DNA from: Stentor coeruleus
Taxonomy: Eukaryota; Ciliophora; Heterotrichea; Heterotrichida; Stentoridae
Direction of reading: 5' to 3'
Length of the DNA: 64,000 nucleotides
Assembly: GCA_001970955.1 (NCBI GenBank)
Contig: MPUH01000060.1
Location: forward strand, 1 to 64,000
Shown: one piece after another, positions 29,439 through 38,498 of the stretch
How the letters are laid out: every line of letters begins with the position of its first letter
Numbering within the stretch: position 1 is the first letter of the stretch
Translations under genes and position numbers: made by a program
The notes under the pieces: model-generated
Database searches by the model: none
Seen by the model: the letters and a program-made list of their open reading frames with translations, nothing else
Told to the model about the DNA's origin: nothing

Positions 29439-30614
29439 ATGTTTAAATCTAAGTCTAATGGACTAATAGTCAAAACTGAAATGCATTCTTATATAAACCG
29501 AAGCGCTGATACAAAAGACTCTCCCCTTGTGTCTAATTTAAGTTCTCAATCCCCTATAAGTAAACTTTATAGTCCGGTGCCTGACAAGTTTCCTAGCCTA
29601 GCAATACAGAAACTATCTGGCTCTACTTTTTCCCATAAAAAAACACTGAAAATCGAAAGTATTTATACAGATCCTAGCAAAGTTCTACTAAAGAAATATG
29701 GGAAGGTTCGGGTTTTAGCTGCGAATACCAGTGCTGGGCCTATGAAAATTAAAAATCATGATAGGGCGAAGATTGTTTTGAACATAAAAAGGCCTGAAAA
29801 CTTTTTCAATGACACTTGGCCTTCATCAGCATTTTTCGCTGTTTATGGTGGACATGGAGGCAAAAGATGTGCTGAATATCTTAAAGGAAGCCTGCACAAT
29901 TTTGTATTTGAAGATGGAGAATTTCCTTATAATCCTAGAAACTCGTTGACAAATGCATATTTGAAAGCAGATTTGAAATTTAATAGGATTGCTGAAGATG
30001 AGAATGATTTTTCTGGGTCATGTGCATTGGTTACTTTGATTATTGGCGATAAGTGCTTTGTAGCAAATGCTGGGGACTCAAAAGCTATTCTCAGTGTAGA
30101 TTCTGGCCAAACAGTAATATCCTTATCCAACGAGCATAAGCCTTTAAACGAAACTGAGCACAAACGGATACTAAAATACGGAGGGGAATTGAAAAGTAGT
30201 TACATTATCGATAGCAAAGGGTATAAAATAGAAAAAGGGTCATACAAAATTATACCAGGCAATATTCCAATATCAAGAAGCATAGGCAATATCCATGCCA
30301 AATTAGAAAAACTTGGAGGAAACCCTAAAATCCACATACCTGACCCTGAAATTAAAAGCTTTAAAATTCATGACAATTACGATTTTATACTTATGTGCAG
30401 TTTTGGCATTTTAGAAAATTTAAGCATAAAAGAAGCTGTGGAATATGTTTGGCAAGGTATTTTAGAGTGCGAATCTGAAAGCATTCAAGATAAAATTGCT
30501 AATGGGTTATCGACTTTAATGAATGAAGCGGTTTCACTTCGATGTGAAGATAATATTACAGTTATTATCATAGGCTTTAAAAATTTGATTGATTCGTGCA
30601 GGAATATTGCTTAA
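29439..30614 (+). CDS. PP2C-family protein, probably an inactive phosphatase, 391 aa
   Basis: PPM/PP2C fold with its usual blocks in order: AVYGGHGG (136-141 region), GSCALVTLIIGDKCFVANAG with GDSKAIL, SLSNEHKP, ISRSIGN, and RCEDNITVIII. The metal-binding Asp of the DGHGG box is Gly137. The Asp of the ASDG box is Phe322 (CSFGIL). The Asp of the SR.[LF]GD box is Asn284. Only the last Asp (D371 of DN) remains. With two of the core metal ligands gone, Mn/Mg-dependent catalysis is unlikely. The frame is intact and the structural residues are kept, as in pseudophosphatases such as TAB1. It probably binds phosphoproteins or regulates a kinase. The N-terminal ~95 residues are disordered. Confidence 0.9.
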   Translation: MFKSKSNGLIVKTEMHSYINRSADTKDSPLVSNLSSQSPISKLYSPVPDKFPSLAIQKLSGSTFSHKKTLKIESIYTDPSKVLLKKYGKVRVLAANTSAGPMKIKNHDRAKIVLNIKRPENFFNDTWPSSAFFAVYGGHGGKRCAEYLKGSLHNFVFEDGEFPYNPRNSLTNAYLKADLKFNRIAEDENDFSGSCALVTLIIGDKCFVANAGDSKAILSVDSGQTVISLSNEHKPLNETEHKRILKYGGELKSSYIIDSKGYKIEKGSYKIIPGNIPISRSIGNIHAKLEKLGGNPKIHIPDPEIKSFKIHDNYDFILMCSFGILENLSIKEAVEYVWQGILECESESIQDKIANGLSTLMNEAVSLRCEDNITVIIIGFKNLIDSCRNIA

Positions 30615-32990
30615 AAGATGTAATTATAAATAAAGTTAGTGCAATTATTAGAAAATAAGTTTATGATATTTAAGGAATTCTTATAGAGTTTTAAAATATT
30701 GAGTAATAATAGTAGAATAAGATTTTTTGATTAAAAGGCTTAAATAGAAAAATATACTATTTATATGAAGAGGGAATAAGTAAGTTAAGAAAATATGATT
30801 TGGTTTGGTTTTTGAAAAAATTATCAAATACTACGATATTTTTTGTTTTTAGACTATGCTTACAAATTTGGAAAAGAATTTTAATGTTTTTAAAAATGCT
30901 TAGGATTGAATTAGAAATAGTCTAAATTTATGCTGATTTTACAGTGTTGAGTATTTTTATATGGTAAAGTTGCTGAGGATATATATATTTATAAATAGTA
31001 CTTATATTTATTAAGCATGGTAAGAATTTTATATAATAAATAATTATAATTAGTATTTTATGGAATATTGAGGTGTATATAATTATGATTGACCCAAATT
31101 CTAAGTTATGCTATAGAGGATCTTAAAGAGAGTATTTGTATCTATATTAATTTTATAAATATAAAAATGAATAGTTTAGAAACTGATATGAAAATTACAA
31201 TTACCAAAATATATCTTAATATGTATGATATAGCATGCTTAGTTTATTTACTAGTCTATTTTAACGAAATTTATGAAATATTATTTCTTATTTTGACTAA
31301 AACAATCAAATAAACTCAAATTTGTATTTATTAACTTATATAAGATTTTATGATATATAAATTAGAAATTCTAAGCTATTTTTATATGAATAGCACCATG
31401 CTCAAATTTGCCTTTCTTTAAATTTAAGAATGCACAGTTCATTAGTGCATATTTTCATCTTTTTAAGCTTCAGGAACATTTTGATAACAGCAAAGCTTAC
31501 CTTTTGAATTAAATATCAATTTTTTAATCAAATATTAAATTTTAGCCGAGAAATGAAATGGTAAGCTTAAAGAATTTAACTATTATAGGACTAAAACCAA
31601 AAGAAAAAAAATAGAAAGCTAGATTGATACTAAGAAGAGACTCAGAAGATGCATAGTATATTAATAAATATTAAAGTTAAAATGTTAGAGCATTAAATAA
31701 CTGAAGTACTAGACGAAAAATGAAAGAAAAAGCAAATGGTCGTCACTATCACAATAATTATTTCTTGATAGGTGGATTTATCATATTGGTTTTTAAGATG
31801 AGGTTTTTTATGTGTAAATTTTAAGTTAGCTATATTTTTCTAGATGCAATGTTTAAAAAGTAATAACCTCATCGAAAATAATAAGATAATATATTTGATT
31901 ATATACAATAAATTATTTATTTAACTGTAAAGAAATACGTCATTTCAATTAGAGCTTATTTTTTATTTTCTAAATCGCTTTAATTTACATATACTTTTTA
32001 CTGTGATAAAAATTGTCGAATACTATTTGAGTTTATATCAAAATCTTCATTGGCTTTGCTTTTAAAATTTGATTAGATTGAGGCAATTTGTTTGATTAAT
32101 TAAATTTCTGTTTATACTTATATGTTTATACTTATGCGTTTATTAATTTATATGATACTATGCAAAATGCCGTTAGAAATGTATTTCAAATTTTAATATT
32201 CAAAGTTAGTGTTAAAAACTTTAGCTATCAATATTTAAACATATATGCCAAAATATTAACAAGATTAAACATAAGCAAAGAGCAGCGATTGATATTGTTA
32301 TCATCATTATTGCTTGTTTCTAATTTAATACTTTCTATATATTTGCATATTACCCGTGAGGTTTACTATTTCTGACATTTTCATGATTTGCGATATTCTC
32401 ATTTAAGTTGATATAAAATGATTTTATTAAAAGATTCTTTAAATAAGAAAACTTTTATATGCATATACAAAGTTTTGCGATATAGCATTAATTTTTCGAT
32501 AAATTAAGTATATTCAATATAATAAATATTTATATGAAAAAATATAACTAAGGTGCTTTAGTGAAAATTAACATTTGCATTCAATAAATTTCTTTATCAA
32601 AAACATTTTCCTAACCCTACACTATTCATCTTATATATCGAACACCCCTCTAAATTTTGTTTCCTAAAAAAACTTTAAAAATTTAGTTTTATCTTATCTA
32701 TGCAAATATTTCATCTCTAAAAATATCTTTAACAACCCAACAACATTTATCAACTCTATAATCTGAAAATATAAATTATCAATCACTAATCATACATTCA
32801 AACCTATTCAAACTTTCTCAAACCTAAATTGCAACTTTTGCAACTCTATTTAGACTATAAATTACAATAATTATACAAAATCCATTATATTCTTATTAAA
32901 GCTTATGAACCTCATTTCACCTTTATAGGTTTCTATTTCTTACAATTCTTAAAAATAATTCACTAAATTACATACCCATAATCTTATTTA
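30615..32990. other. Long intergenic stretch without a supported gene
   Basis: About 2.4 kb, very AT-rich. Small frames exist (for example around 31089-31313 and 32160-32375) but have poor composition and no motif. No RNA gene or transposon was recognised. It may hold unrecognised non-coding RNA or old debris. Confidence 0.4.
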
Positions 32991-33575
32991 TTAAAGTTTA
33001 TCTTTAAACCTAAAAAACAAGGTCGTAACAATAAAAACCAACATACATAATGCACACACAAGCAAGCCATAAAAGTACTTAACCGTATTTTTCCCAACAC
33101 ATTTCCCAAGTAGTGAATAATGATCATCATACTCCTCAACACAAACCCTACACTTTTTGCAGTGTTCTGTAAAATCCTCTCTAATAACATTACATTCAGT
33201 GCATATCTTTTCCATACTAGAATTAAAGTCCCCACGTGACTTCATTTGAGTTGACATAATAACAATGCCAGGATTTACAAGTGCAGCAGCAAAGAAAAAG
33301 TATAAAGTTATGGAAAAGATCAAACAACCAACAATAAGGTCAATTTTACCAACTTTTGGGCATATGTATCCTAAGAATATCCCTGTGATTAAAAGTATTA
33401 AAAAACCTGTAATGCACATTATTGGCCCTATGTAAAAATTACAGTGTGGTCCAACAGTAATAAGAGGAATCCCGTCTTTATTGAAATAGAAACAATGTGT
33501 ACGACCTACTTTGCAATATCTGGATCCGGGATCAGGCATCGATGTGATTTCAAAAGCATTACTACGCATATCCAT
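32991..33575 (-). CDS. DHHC palmitoyltransferase-family protein with lost catalytic Cys, 194 aa
   Basis: Membrane protein of the DHHC-CRD family. Two membrane helices (about 47-72 and 78-100) precede the cysteine-rich domain, and one follows (about 167-188); the usual fourth helix is missing. The CRD keeps its zinc-binding pattern: C-x2-C, HC-x2-C-x2-C and the later C-V-G-x-N with exact spacing. However, the DHHC motif itself reads D150-D-H-Y153, so the acyl-accepting Cys is Tyr and the first His is Asp. Active transfer is therefore unlikely. The N-terminal block GRTHCFYFNKDGIPLITVGP looks like that of ciliate DHHC enzymes. Likely a pseudoenzyme or a partner of active DHHC proteins. Confidence 0.88.
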   Translation of the reverse strand: MDMRSNAFEITSMPDPGSRYCKVGRTHCFYFNKDGIPLITVGPHCNFYIGPIMCITGFLILLITGIFLGYICPKVGKIDLIVGCLIFSITLYFFFAAALVNPGIVIMSTQMKSRGDFNSSMEKICTECNVIREDFTEHCKKCRVCVEEYDDHYSLLGKCVGKNTVKYFYGLLVCALCMLVFIVTTLFFRFKDKL

Positions 33576-34157
33576 TTTATTAGGATTATAATATGATTAG
33601 AAGAAGATATAAAGGGTTATGAGAGATGATTTAGGTAGATATATGATATAGGGGAAGGTTTTAAAGTGGATGATAAAGATTTTATGAGATTTTATGGGAT
33701 TTTAATTAGGAAATTGTGTGTTTTGATAAAATATGAGAATTCATGAAGGATGCTATGTTTAAATAATGATTTATGTTAAAATTAGAAAGGAAAGGTTTTG
33801 TGCTTTGGAAGGAAAATTAGAGTGGGTGCTAGGGTGTTGTAGGAATAATTAATATTATTTTATATTATAAATTATCATCAGAAGTGGTTTAAAATATATA
33901 GCAAAATTTTTAAAAGGATAGTTAGCTATTTTTTAGGAAACTAAAATTGTTAGTATTGAAATAAACTAATTAGGAAGCTTTGGAGAGGTGCTAAGAGGAT
34001 TCAGCTATTGAACATAAAAGTGTGTTTTAAAATATGTGGAATGAGTTTAATTAGCTCAATAATTTAATAAGGTATTTCTGAAGGTTACAACAGAATGAAA
34101 AAAACAGGTTAAAATGATAATCAATACTAATGGACGCAAATATAAATCTTTAAATAA
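33576..34157. other. Divergent intergenic region
   Basis: Upstream region shared by the divergent DHHC-family and PKG-family genes. AT-rich; no motif recognised. Confidence 0.45.
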
Positions 34158-36866
34158 ATGGGAGCGTGCATGAAGAAAACATTAACAAAACCATATGCTA
34201 TAGCTAAAGTTCAAATGATCCCAGCATCATCCAATGAAGAAAAGCATATTCATTTAAAAAACTCAGAGTTTCTAAAAAATGATTCTACACCTATCTTTGG
34301 GTCGAATCTTCCTCGTCGAAGCTCATTAGTTAATTTCAATGAGTCCACAGCCCCTGATCGTACTCTTCGCAGAGGATCCTTTAGTGGTGCTATAGACAGA
34401 AAAGCCTCATTTACCAAAGTAGAAAAAACCGAAGATGACAAAAAACTCATCCAATCAGCATTACAAAAGCATTTTATTTTTTCCAACCTTACCGATTTAC
34501 AAATTGATGCCCTTACAATTGAAATGAAACAAGTCGTTTATCCAAGCCAGAAAATCATATTTGAACAAAACTCCATTGGGGACAATTTTTTTATTATAGC
34601 CAAAGGCAAAGTAGAAGTTGTTATAAATTTAAAAGTAGCTGCTGTGTTAAATACTGGTGACAGTTTTGGAGAAGTAGCTTTACTTCATGAAACCCCAAGA
34701 ACAGCTACAATTATAGCATTACAAGAGACTAAATTATGGGCTTTAGATAGAATGGCATTTCGTAAGATATTACAAAATATGAGCCACCAGAAGTTTAGTG
34801 AGAATTTGGTATTTATAGAGAATATTCAAATGTTTAAGAGTTTGACTAAAAAACAAAAAGAAAGTTTAGCTAATGCTATGACGGTAGAAACTTATAAGCC
34901 TGGATATAGAATACTTAGAGAAGGGGATACTGGGGATTTCATGTATATAATTAAAGAAGGTACGGTCATTGTAACGAAAAATGGAACTGAAATAAGGAAG
35001 TTGATTAAAAACGATTACTTTGGTGAGCAGGCCCTGCTACAAAACAATTTCCGCACAGCATCTGTAACTGCTGTAGACAAAGTAATCTGCCTTTCTATAA
35101 ACAGTGAAGGACTTTATGCAACACTAGGAAGCCACTTACAAGAAATTATCCATACTAATACCCAACGTATGGCAATAGACGCAAATCCTTATTTAAGCCG
35201 TCTGACCTCAGTTCAAATTAATAATTTTGTGACGAAAACTAAGGTCACAACACTTAAACGTGGACATACAATAAAGATAGCAGGATGCCCGATTGACTTT
35301 ATTATAATTGTCTTAAGAGGTTGTATTGGAACTAAAACACTAAGGGTAAAATATTTAGAAATCTTCAGTTTTCAAGAAGTTTTAGATGGGAATAAAGCCT
35401 TGATGGAAAATATTGTTGTATTTGAAGATTGCGATATAGCAGAAATATCGAAAATGGATTTTGAAGAATGTATAGGAGGTAGGCTTAATGAAGTTTTAGA
35501 AAGGAATGATATTTTTAAGGTTATAAAGGATATACAGATTTTCCAGTCGATTGATAGTAAGATTTTGGAGAAGGTTGTTAAGATGTTTAGTGTTGTGAGG
35601 TTTAGAAACAAAGATGTTATTTTCACACAAAATCAGCCTGGGGATTCGTTGTTTATAGTAAAATCAGGGAATGTGGATGTGGTAAAAAATGGGGTGGTTA
35701 TTAGGACTGTGGGCAAAAATGATTATTTTGGAGAAAGGTCTTTGATTTTTAATACAGCAAGATCAGCAACAATCAGAGCCATTGGAAATGTTGAATGCTG
35801 GATTCTTTCTCAATCTCAATTCATGTCTATTTTCAATAGCCAAATGAAAGCAATCCTTCAAGAAAGAATCGACCTCCAAGACGATAAAATCGAAATCCAA
35901 GACCTTTGCACTATAAAACTCCTCCATCAAGGACGAGTAGCCAACTATTTCCTCTGTGTAAACCAAGCTAATAAAAAACTTTATATCCTTAAAACAATGC
36001 AGAAAAGTAAAATCATAAACTTAAACCTAATTGACAATGTTTTATCTCAGAAAAAAATCAATTCGCAAATGAATCATGGGATGATTGTCAAACTCGTCAA
36101 AACCTTTAAAGACTCTGCACGGCTTTCAATGCTCATAGAATATGTTGCAGGGGTTGATTTTTCTGAAGCTTTAAAGTCATTAAAAAAGCTCAATGAACTA
36201 GATTCAAGATTTTATGCAGGATGCTTAATATTGATAATTGAATATCTGCATGATCATGAAATAGTATATAGAGACTTGAATTTGATGAATATTATTATAG
36301 ATCGCATTGGATATCCGAAACTCATAAACTTCTCATGCGCTAAAAGTATACAATCACGAACTTTTACTTTAATTGGAACACCTCATTATATAGCTCCTGA
36401 GATGATAGCAGGCAACGGATATAGTTTCCCAGTTGATTTTTGGTCTTTAGGAATAACCTTATATATAACCATGTACGGCATGCTACCTTTTGGAAACTCT
36501 CTAACTGACCCTATGATGATATATCAAGAAATTCTCAATAAACGGCTTATTTTCTCATCAACAGTCGACCCACTAAGCAAATCAAGAGATCTTATAAGTT
36601 CCCTTCTTATTAAAAACCCAAATCAAAGAATTAATGCTGAAAAAATAAAATCTCATCCTTGGTTTGTTAGTTTTAACTGGGATTTATTATCAAGTAAACA
36701 AATCAAAGCCCCTTTTTTACCAGTTGTTCCAGATTTTTCATTAGAAGCTAAAAGCGCTATAGACAATTATAGAACATCTCTTGATGAGATTATAAGATTT
36801 GAAAGCCAAAATGATTTTTATATTCCAAGATTCAATGTTAATAACAAATGGGATGCTGACTTTTAA
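34158..36866 (+). CDS. PKG-like cyclic-nucleotide-binding pseudokinase, 902 aa
   Basis: Layout of protozoan cGMP-dependent kinase: MGACMKK N-terminus (myristoylation/palmitoylation-like), four cNMP-binding domains (about 105-220, 225-340, 345-450, 460-575) and a C-terminal kinase domain (about 595-860). Domains 1, 2 and 4 have the phosphate-binding cassette with FGE.AL and Arg (FGEVALLHETPRTA, FGEQALL..FRTA, FGERSLI..ARSAT); domain 3 is degenerate. The kinase domain keeps Lys612 of beta-3, the HRD Asp706 and APE. But the glycine loop is lost, the helix-C Glu is Gln631, the catalytic-loop Lys is Asn708, and DFG is N724-F-S. Loss of the metal-binding Asp argues for a pseudokinase. It is probably a cyclic-nucleotide-responsive regulator at membranes. 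Confidence 0.92.
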   Translation: MGACMKKTLTKPYAIAKVQMIPASSNEEKHIHLKNSEFLKNDSTPIFGSNLPRRSSLVNFNESTAPDRTLRRGSFSGAIDRKASFTKVEKTEDDKKLIQSALQKHFIFSNLTDLQIDALTIEMKQVVYPSQKIIFEQNSIGDNFFIIAKGKVEVVINLKVAAVLNTGDSFGEVALLHETPRTATIIALQETKLWALDRMAFRKILQNMSHQKFSENLVFIENIQMFKSLTKKQKESLANAMTVETYKPGYRILREGDTGDFMYIIKEGTVIVTKNGTEIRKLIKNDYFGEQALLQNNFRTASVTAVDKVICLSINSEGLYATLGSHLQEIIHTNTQRMAIDANPYLSRLTSVQINNFVTKTKVTTLKRGHTIKIAGCPIDFIIIVLRGCIGTKTLRVKYLEIFSFQEVLDGNKALMENIVVFEDCDIAEISKMDFEECIGGRLNEVLERNDIFKVIKDIQIFQSIDSKILEKVVKMFSVVRFRNKDVIFTQNQPGDSLFIVKSGNVDVVKNGVVIRTVGKNDYFGERSLIFNTARSATIRAIGNVECWILSQSQFMSIFNSQMKAILQERIDLQDDKIEIQDLCTIKLLHQGRVANYFLCVNQANKKLYILKTMQKSKIINLNLIDNVLSQKKINSQMNHGMIVKLVKTFKDSARLSMLIEYVAGVDFSEALKSLKKLNELDSRFYAGCLILIIEYLHDHEIVYRDLNLMNIIIDRIGYPKLINFSCAKSIQSRTFTLIGTPHYIAPEMIAGNGYSFPVDFWSLGITLYITMYGMLPFGNSLTDPMMIYQEILNKRLIFSSTVDPLSKSRDLISSLLIKNPNQRINAEKIKSHPWFVSFNWDLLSSKQIKAPFLPVVPDFSLEAKSAIDNYRTSLDEIIRFESQNDFYIPRFNVNNKWDADF

Positions 36867-36900
36867 TTAAATTTGCGTATTTATTATAAGCTTTATAAAT

Positions 36901-38484
36901 ATGAGTGACACTAAGAGTAAGATTGAAATGAGGAAAGAAGGGTTTTTGAAAACTCACGATATAACAAGTCTGAAGTTTCAACAAGAAAGTCGAGCTGTGA
37001 AGCTAAGAAAGGAGAAAAGGATGGAATTTGTTAAGAAAAGAAGAATAAGTGATAATTTATCTAGTGCTAGTATGGATTTTAAGGTTCCAAAAGAAGCAAT
37101 TAGAGAGTTTTTGATAGGGAAATATCCAGAGTTGGGGGATGATAGATTTCCATGTATTAGGAAAATTGATATTTTGGTTAAGGAAATCAAAATAGCACAA
37201 AGTTATGAGGAGTTATCTTATGCGCTAGAGAGTTTGAAGGTGATTTATGGGAAGAATATGACAATGCCTAACGACTATATTTTTACTGAAGAGTTTATTG
37301 ATATTTTTATAGTATTGCTCAACTCAGACTTCATACGCGGGAAAATTCTCATCCTTGCAATTTTGGCTAATGCATTTGCATCAAAAGGCAAGATCATTGA
37401 TAGGTTTATATCTAAGGATATTATAAAAATCACAAAGGATATAATCAAAATGCATGTTGATGTTGGGTTAACAGATAATGGACTGTATGTTTTGGGTAAT
37501 ATAATAGGTGAGGGTTTAGCTTATCGTAACAAAGTTATTGAAGAAGGAGCTCACAATATTATTCTAGACCTACTTGTTTCTGAAGCATTCAAACCATCAC
37601 AAACTGCATGGAAGCTATGTATATGGGTCCTAAACAACTTATGCAAAAGGCCTGTCGATAAAATTTTTGCCTCTAAAATAATCAATGCCATGCCCCTATT
37701 ATTAAAAATCCGCCCAGATGACTATGAAACAACATCAAATCTCCTATACATAGGCAAAAGCTTAGCATCCCAAAGCTTAGAAAACTGTATCCTTATCTCC
37801 AAAAAAAACCTCTTCCCTTTATACCTAAAATATTGTATAGACCCTAAACGCGAGTTCTCATCTCCATCTCTAAAATTTATCGGGAATATTGTATATTTCA
37901 GTAATGATCTAACAAAAATTCTTCTTGATATGGGTCTTTTACCAAGGCTCATATCCAATCTTACAAACCGTTCTCAAGAAACCCAGAAAGATGTTCTTTC
38001 TATTTTCAGTAACATTTTCCTATCAATAAAGCCAATTGTCTTAGCAGTGATAAATGACTCTTGTTTCAACACATATCTAAAAATCCTCAACATGGGTTCC
38101 GAGAGCATTAGAACTAGTGCATTCCTAGGACTCTGCAATGCTATATCTCTAAAAGACATAGAAATAATAGTCTCCCTCCTTAATTTTGGCTTTCTCGAAA
38201 AAATACTAGAATTTTCCAATTCATCCAGTATCGAAACTCTTCAAAAAGTCCTCTCATCCTTACGCACAATCTTTAAAATAGCTTCAGATGTCATGAATGA
38301 TAACCAATACCAAGACTTCCTTAAAAAATTCACATCAATTGGTGGTTGTGATGTATTAGAAAAGCTTCAAGATCATAAAAATGACGATATCCACCTTGAA
38401 GCTAAAATGATTATAGAAGAATTCATTGGAGCAGAAACAGATGAAGTCTCTCTTAATCCAGTGGATACATTTAATTTTAGTTAG
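36901..38484 (+). CDS. Importin-alpha-like armadillo protein, 527 aa
   Basis: Nuclear import adaptor-type protein. The N-terminal ~50 residues are rich in Arg/Lys (FQQESRAVKLRKEKRMEFVKKRR) and resemble an importin-beta-binding domain. The rest is alpha-helical ARM repeats, with family-like phrases such as LGNIIGEG and WVLNNLCK (usual LGNIAG and W.LSN). Conserved Trp/Asn positions of the NLS groove are only partly kept, so cargo choice may differ. It starts 34 nt after the PKG-like gene and stops 14 nt before the BEACH gene, all on one strand. Confidence 0.82.
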   Translation: MSDTKSKIEMRKEGFLKTHDITSLKFQQESRAVKLRKEKRMEFVKKRRISDNLSSASMDFKVPKEAIREFLIGKYPELGDDRFPCIRKIDILVKEIKIAQSYEELSYALESLKVIYGKNMTMPNDYIFTEEFIDIFIVLLNSDFIRGKILILAILANAFASKGKIIDRFISKDIIKITKDIIKMHVDVGLTDNGLYVLGNIIGEGLAYRNKVIEEGAHNIILDLLVSEAFKPSQTAWKLCIWVLNNLCKRPVDKIFASKIINAMPLLLKIRPDDYETTSNLLYIGKSLASQSLENCILISKKNLFPLYLKYCIDPKREFSSPSLKFIGNIVYFSNDLTKILLDMGLLPRLISNLTNRSQETQKDVLSIFSNIFLSIKPIVLAVINDSCFNTYLKILNMGSESIRTSAFLGLCNAISLKDIEIIVSLLNFGFLEKILEFSNSSSIETLQKVLSSLRTIFKIASDVMNDNQYQDFLKKFTSIGGCDVLEKLQDHKNDDIHLEAKMIIEEFIGAETDEVSLNPVDTFNFS

Positions 38485-38498
38485 AATGGTGATTTAAT

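Noticed and set aside
31089-32375. Small frames of 71-74 codons
   Set aside because: Expected by chance in 2.4 kb of AT-rich DNA; no domain, and composition unlike the real genes.
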